Shown here: one piece after another, positions 1 through 64,000 of the stretch
Numbering within the stretch: position 1 is the stretch's first letter
Layout: every line of letters begins with the position of its first letter
Assembly: GCA_009667805.1 (NCBI GenBank)
Contig: CM019066.1
Coordinates: 6,076,001 to 6,140,000, forward strand
DNA from: Leptobrachium leishanense
Lineage: Eukaryota; Chordata; Amphibia; Anura; Megophryidae
Direction of reading: 5' to 3'
DNA length: 64,000 bases
The notes under the pieces: model-generated
Told to the model about the DNA's origin: nothing
Databases searched by the model: none
Seen by the model: the letters and a program-made list of their open reading frames with translations, nothing else
Made by a program: the position numbers and the translations under genes

Positions 1-1131
1 AAGAAATAACCTGTGATTGCATCCATAGACTGAATGGTCAAAATCTCATTTGAAGTCTTTAAGGCATCTGTAGGAGTAACTGTTGCAGTAACGGAAGAAA
101 AAAAAAAAGACAACCCCAAAACAAAATCAGGGTCTATCAAATCTTAAACAAGCTGCTCAGCACTTGCATGCAATTTATTTTGTGTTTTCCTGTCCCTGTA
201 CACAGGACCAGATTGTATGGCTTCGTACATGTGCATAGTTACAACTGCAGTAGGTAACATTGTATCAATCAGAGTACAAAAATAAAAATTGTGGCGTTCT
301 CACAAAAGCCTCTCGTGGTACAGTACTATATAAATATATACACAGTAGAATGGTCTTGTCTACCAAGGTGCTCTTTGCATGTCCATTAGACAGGCAGGCA
401 GCAGGTCCAACCGTATGGTGACGTTGGAGGTCAATGGTCTCAATCCGCGCTGTCTAGATACACAGGCTGCCAATCCATCTTTACGATTTCCACACCAATG
501 TTGTGACTTGGTATGGTACGGTTTGTAGGACGCAGATTCCACACGAACGCAATGGATCCATCAGTTGTGACTGTATCGTTTAATCCGTTTAGTGTAGCGC
601 CCCCGGTGGTGGAGCGCTGCGGTCACATGGAAGAACAAGTGCTGACACTTCTCTAATCACCAACAGACTGCCTTTACAAAGTGAAGCCACCCAATACTCT
701 TCAGCTGTGGAACACCAGCTTTCACACATCGCATCCTCTTTTTTCCCCCCTGGCAATGCATTTGGGTGGGCCGGTGAGCCGAGAACCTGGTAGCCAACAG
801 TGAGGAAGATCCAGGGTGATTGTTAGACGTAATCCCAGTGTGCTCTCTGACCACCCCCTGAGGACTTCAAAGCCACTGGTCAGACGATAACTTTTTTTTC
901 TCTAATATATATTTATATATTGCAGCAACAAATTTGTAAACCTCTGATATATTATAGCACTGTCTCTTAGGGGGAACAAAAAAATATACGGAATTTTTTT
1001 GTTGTTTTTTTCTCCTTTGCTTTTCGATACATTTTGGGACATCATCATAATGTATTTTCAGTCTTTTTTTTTTATTCTTGAATGGAAGAAATGATCATCT
1101 TGAAATGAGGGACTGCATTCACGGAAGGCAG

Positions 1132-1135
<4 letters not shown>
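1..1135 (-). other. rock2: rock2 terminal exon: last codon, stop, and 3'UTR (runs to or past window start)
   Basis: The acceptor ccctcag at 1136-1142 is followed by C TAA: one base completes the terminal Ser and TAA at 1134-1132 is the stop. The remaining 1131 bases are 3'UTR. The stretch just after the stop and one around 195-260 resemble mammalian ROCK2 3'UTR as I recall it. An AATAAA hexamer on the minus strand lies at 179-174, and another overlaps an A run near 1074-1069 only about 60 bases after the stop. I cannot tell where the transcript ends; similarity continues past 174, so it may run off the window. AT-rich segments with AUUUA-type motifs occur near 330 and 905. Confidence 0.85.
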
Positions 1136-60857
<59,722 letters not shown>

Positions 60858-61107
60858 CTAGGAGAAAGGAACACGTCAGGGCATTTCCAAACGTCCAATA
60901 CATTGGGTAATGGTGTACGGCACACCACTACGTACAGCCCTTACTCTGCATAAGTTAAAAACAAACTTAGGTATTCTACCAGCACGATAAAACATAAAAA
61001 TGTCATACATGTAAATGGCATATTGCAGAGACACTGTACTCGAAATTTCCAAAACTCATAGTCTGTGAATGAAAAGTGTATTGAAATTCCCGCAAATAAG
61101 TCTTTAG

Positions 61108-61322
61108 GGGTTATTCAGAAGCCATAGATTAGGGTCATTGCAATGACAAACTTTGGCGTTTCCTAAAAGGAGTATACGAAACGCGGCAGGACAGAGGTTA
61201 TCAATAAATCTACACCTGCCTTTCGGGAACCGCCGGAGTTTATCAACATTGCAACAATGGTAAACTACATTGAAAACTTTAATTTCATCTTTGTTGGTAC
61301 TTTCTGGTTTATGAATAACCCT
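61108..61322. mobile_element. Short inverted-repeat element, GGGGTTATTCA ends
   Basis: GGGGTTATTCAGAAGCCATA is mirrored by TGGTTTATGAATAACCC. It belongs to the broad GGGTTATTCA group in this window. No coding capacity. Confidence 0.7.
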
Positions 61323-62037
61323 GTATATATTGTAGTGAATTGCACCATCAATGTGCCTTTTTATAGCACGTAAAATTGTACCGTTTCTTCCAATAAACCC
61401 AAGTTCCCCAAATATACTGTATATAAAAAACACACACACGCACTATGAAGAGAGTAAAGTTACCGCATGTATTATTCTTTGGGCATGCTAGATTTTTCTT
61501 TTTTAATGAATTCTAATCATTGGCAAACTTACTGACAGGTAAGACAGAAAAACAGTGAAAGGACCTTACAATCTAAAAAGACATACATGTAACAGGCTGG
61601 GTAAACACACTGTGTGAGGTTGCTATGCAAACAGAAAAAGAGGTGTCTCTGATGCTACAAGTCTGGATGTCACCAAGGATAGAAATGTAGCTGTCTCTGT
61701 AGAAGAGACCGTCTGCTGCCGCTAGACACATTCAGCAGTGCTCCTCAACAGCCATAGCGTCAGGAGGCCATCACCTGCCAGGAGTGAACGAGAGGACATT
61801 CCTATAGGATCCCTGCACGGTTGGAACACCACATAATGCGACAGTGCCTATCCAACGAAGAATTACACAAAATTTCCCTATATGTCATTGTAGACAAAAA
61901 AAAAAGGCACACATATCCGCACAGGAATTACCGGTACCTCTATTATTTGCAACGTATTTTGCCAGGAAGGATACTAGTATCGATGCCGATACCGGGTTCT
62001 GCACAAGTACTTGGTACTCGTGCAGATGCCAAGGGGC
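61323..62037. other. Intron without recognised gene
   Basis: No exon or clear element. TTTTGCCAGGAAGGATAC near 61960 is a fragment of the dispersed 3'-tail repeat. Confidence 0.45.
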
Positions 62038-62322
62038 TGCTGTCCGAATGCTCTAAAGGCATTTGGACAGGCCGCTGCAGCTTACTGCGGTTCTACCTTC
62101 CAACGAGTGCAGCCGGCACAGTCTTCGAGTGGCCGCTTGTTGGGAAGCCCCCAGGTGCGATTTCGCGAGATCGAGCTGGGAGCAATCTCTCGAGATCGCA
62201 CTTGGGGCTTCCCAATGAGCGGCCGCTTGAAGACTGTGCCGGCGGCGCTCGTTCAAAGGTAGAAACACAGTAAGCTGCAGGGGCCTGTCCGAATGCCGTT
62301 CGAGCATTAGGACAGCTGCCAC
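62038..62322. mobile_element. Long imperfect palindrome with arms of about 130 bp
   Basis: Left (CTGTCCGAATGCTC, TTGGGAAGCCCCCAGGTGCG) and right (CGCACTTGGGGCTTCCCAAT, GGCCTGTCCGAATGCC) halves are complementary around a centre near 62178. Within the arms are smaller stems such as GATCTCGCGAAATCGC-like sequence. It abuts the GAGT/GT microsatellite. Confidence 0.78.
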
Positions 62323-62332
62323 AAGAGAGAGT

Positions 62333-62346
62333 GAGTGAGTGAGTGA

Positions 62347-62404
<58 letters not shown>
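62333..62404. repeat. Compound (GAGT)n-(GT)n microsatellite
   Basis: About five GAGT units run directly into about 27 GT units. Confidence 0.98.
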
Positions 62405-62407
<3 letters not shown>

Positions 62408-62712
62408 AATTCTAGGAGGCTACCTGGCGCATAGATTTTCTGAGCCCTAATTGTATGCATCCACAAAATCCCCATAAAACCACATTTATGTAATAGCCAA
62501 GTGATAAATACATTTTGGACGTATGCTGGACACGCTCTTATTTTACTCAAGCGCTTTAATGATAAACATAGTTTGGCTATCTGGGACTTTTGAATAAACA
62601 GACTATTTTTTGTATAGCCCAGGGGTCAACAGCCTTAGACATTCAGAGGTTTTAGAACTACATCTCCCATGATGCGCAGTCAGCCAATTGGCTGAGCCTC
62701 AAGTGAGATTTA

Positions 62713-63599
62713 CAGGGTTATTCAAAGAGAAATCGAAAAGTCATCGCACGCTCGGTGACTTTTCGTTCAATTCGGTGCGATTTGGTGATCCCATTTCGGC
62801 GACCCTGCGGTGTATTCAGCAAACACCACAGGGTCGTCGTAGTGCAGGGAAAAGCCGCCGCAATCCCGATGAACACTCACCGCAAAACCCAGCAAACACA
62901 CACCGAAACCCGCAAAAACATCTGGATTAATCACGCCGAACACGCCAGAGAAACCCGAGCAGGAGCCGATCAGAGCACACAGCAGCCGCCGGAAAAACCC
63001 AACACCGCAGACGAATGGCGTGAACAAAAAAACAGTTTGGTTGAATGTTTAGAAAGGGAAACGCTGTTTGCAAAGAAACTACTGAGCGAAAATGTCTGGA
63101 ATTCACATATAAGATCCAATGAATGATAATAAAAAGGGCTGTTACAGAAAAAAGAAAAAAACTATTTTGCAAAAAATCCACGAAAAATGCCTAAAAGATC
63201 CAGAGAAATGCCTAAATGATTAATAAAAAAAATCCATTAGACTCTTTACTGCAGAATATTATAATCAACGGTTTATTAGATATTGGATTAAAACGGGAAT
63301 ATTTTTAACATTGAAGTTTATGGGAGTCGCCTGAATAAACCTGCCAAATTAAACCACTGAACAGCAGGGCAATTCGGCAACTTTTCACTGCTGGTTTTTG
63401 TTCTCTGAATAGCCGAAGCATTGCTTCTCTATGGGGATTCACTGCCCTCAAACAGGCACCGTATGTGCAGGCAATTCGTCAACATTTGGCAAACTGCCTG
63501 CTCTCTGAATAGCCGAATGGCCAGGAAAGGTAACCTAACGCTGAATTTCACTGTTCGGTTACCTGTCGCCAGCAATTCAGATCTCTTTGAATAACCCTG
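62713..63599. mobile_element. Harbinger-like non-autonomous element, 887 bp, TTA duplication
   Basis: Ends CAGGGTTATTCAAAGAGA and TCTCTTTGAATAACCCTG, flanked by TTA at 62710-62712 and 63600-63602. Open frames inside are short and have no recognisable domain. Shorter relatives lie at 40300-40954 and 54384-54660, and the same terminal word is used by 33849-34027. Confidence 0.85.
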
Positions 63600-64000
63600 T
63601 TAGTCTCAAAGAACTGGAGGGTAAAGGTTGCTGAACCCCAACTTTGGTGGTTTTACAGTCTCCAACATTAGGACATTTTGATTTAATCTGCTGAGGTTTT
63701 AACACTATGCGCTGCAGGTCAACAACCAATAAAATGCATGAAAACACACTCTGTAGCTTTAAAAATGAGGGACGCATGACAGGCTCTGTAATATTTTGAG
63801 CTACACCAGTCTTATTGTTCGGAACCAGATGTACTACAAGAAAGGACTGAAATTACACAAACACTTTATTGACATCATTAATTGGCAGCGAGCATTTCCA
63901 GCCATTGGACAAACGTTTAGAAAAGGTGCCCGGCGATGGTCAGGAACATCTCCTTACGTGTGATTGCTGCCCGATTCCAAATAATAATATTAAATTCTAA
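63600..64000. other. Intron (window end); decayed hAT-like word at 63625
   Basis: No exon. AAAGGTTGCTGAACCCC at 63624-63640 matches the 25856-25991 family end. The next upstream rock2 exon must be beyond the window. Confidence 0.5.

Noticed and set aside
62767..63126. Frames of 86-123 residues sharing GGFSLH with the 40.7-kb region
   Set aside because: The similarity reflects copies of the same non-autonomous Harbinger-like element; frames are short and interrupted.

Overview
The window is vertebrate nuclear DNA, most likely from a frog or another amphibian. It carries the 3' three quarters of one gene, rock2 (Rho-associated coiled-coil kinase 2), on the minus strand. Small exons are separated by repeat-rich introns. 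The first visible coding exon (60713-60857) starts in the kinase activation segment, and the stop codon is at 1134-1132. I could place 27 constitutive exons with matching splice phases. They join into one open frame of 1146 codons covering the rest of the kinase domain, the AGC tail, the long coiled coil, the Rho-binding region, the split PH domain with its C1 zinc finger, and the C-terminal tail. The promoter, 5'UTR and N-terminal exons lie beyond position 64000. Paralogue-specific sequence (for example TKADSEQLARSIAEEQYSDL and IGLDSTSIGSG) identifies ROCK2 rather than ROCK1. An extra phase-symmetric exon of 186 bp at 16690-16875 sits between the Rho-binding and PH exons, where a mammalian muscle-enriched insertion variant has been described. 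No second host protein-coding gene was found on either strand.

The rest of the window is introns filled with transposons and repeats. Three Tc1-like elements share one terminal sequence: A at 1740-3513 (rearranged, fold-back), B at 30390-32008 (almost intact transposase, DD34E) and C at 55766-59855 (interrupted twice). A fourth, older Tc1-like element of another family lies at 21145-22290. CR1-like LINE 3' ends lie at 52205-52940 and 52953-54000. There are many short non-autonomous DNA elements: hAT-like with 8-bp target duplications, Harbinger-like with TTA/TAA duplications, and Tigger-like with TA duplications. Microsatellites and minisatellites occur at 4837-4941, 6490-6664, 12170-12970, 14425-14859 and 62333-62404.

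The most unusual structure is a TTAA-flanked family at 47276-47524, 53166-53768, 55872-57111 and 57216-58439. The two long members are chains of about a dozen consecutive hairpins. Several stems differ between the two copies by paired changes that keep the arms complementary. Both long copies are inserted in the left end of the same Tc1 element.

Layout by minus-strand gene order: 60.9-50.6 kb, end of kinase domain and AGC tail start; 48.5-46.5 kb, AGC tail and linker; 45.7-22.5 kb, coiled coil; 20.8-19.4 kb, Rho-binding region; 16.9-16.7 kb, candidate alternative exon; 13.5-8.5 kb, PH/C1/PH and C-terminus; 1135-1, terminal exon with 3'UTR.
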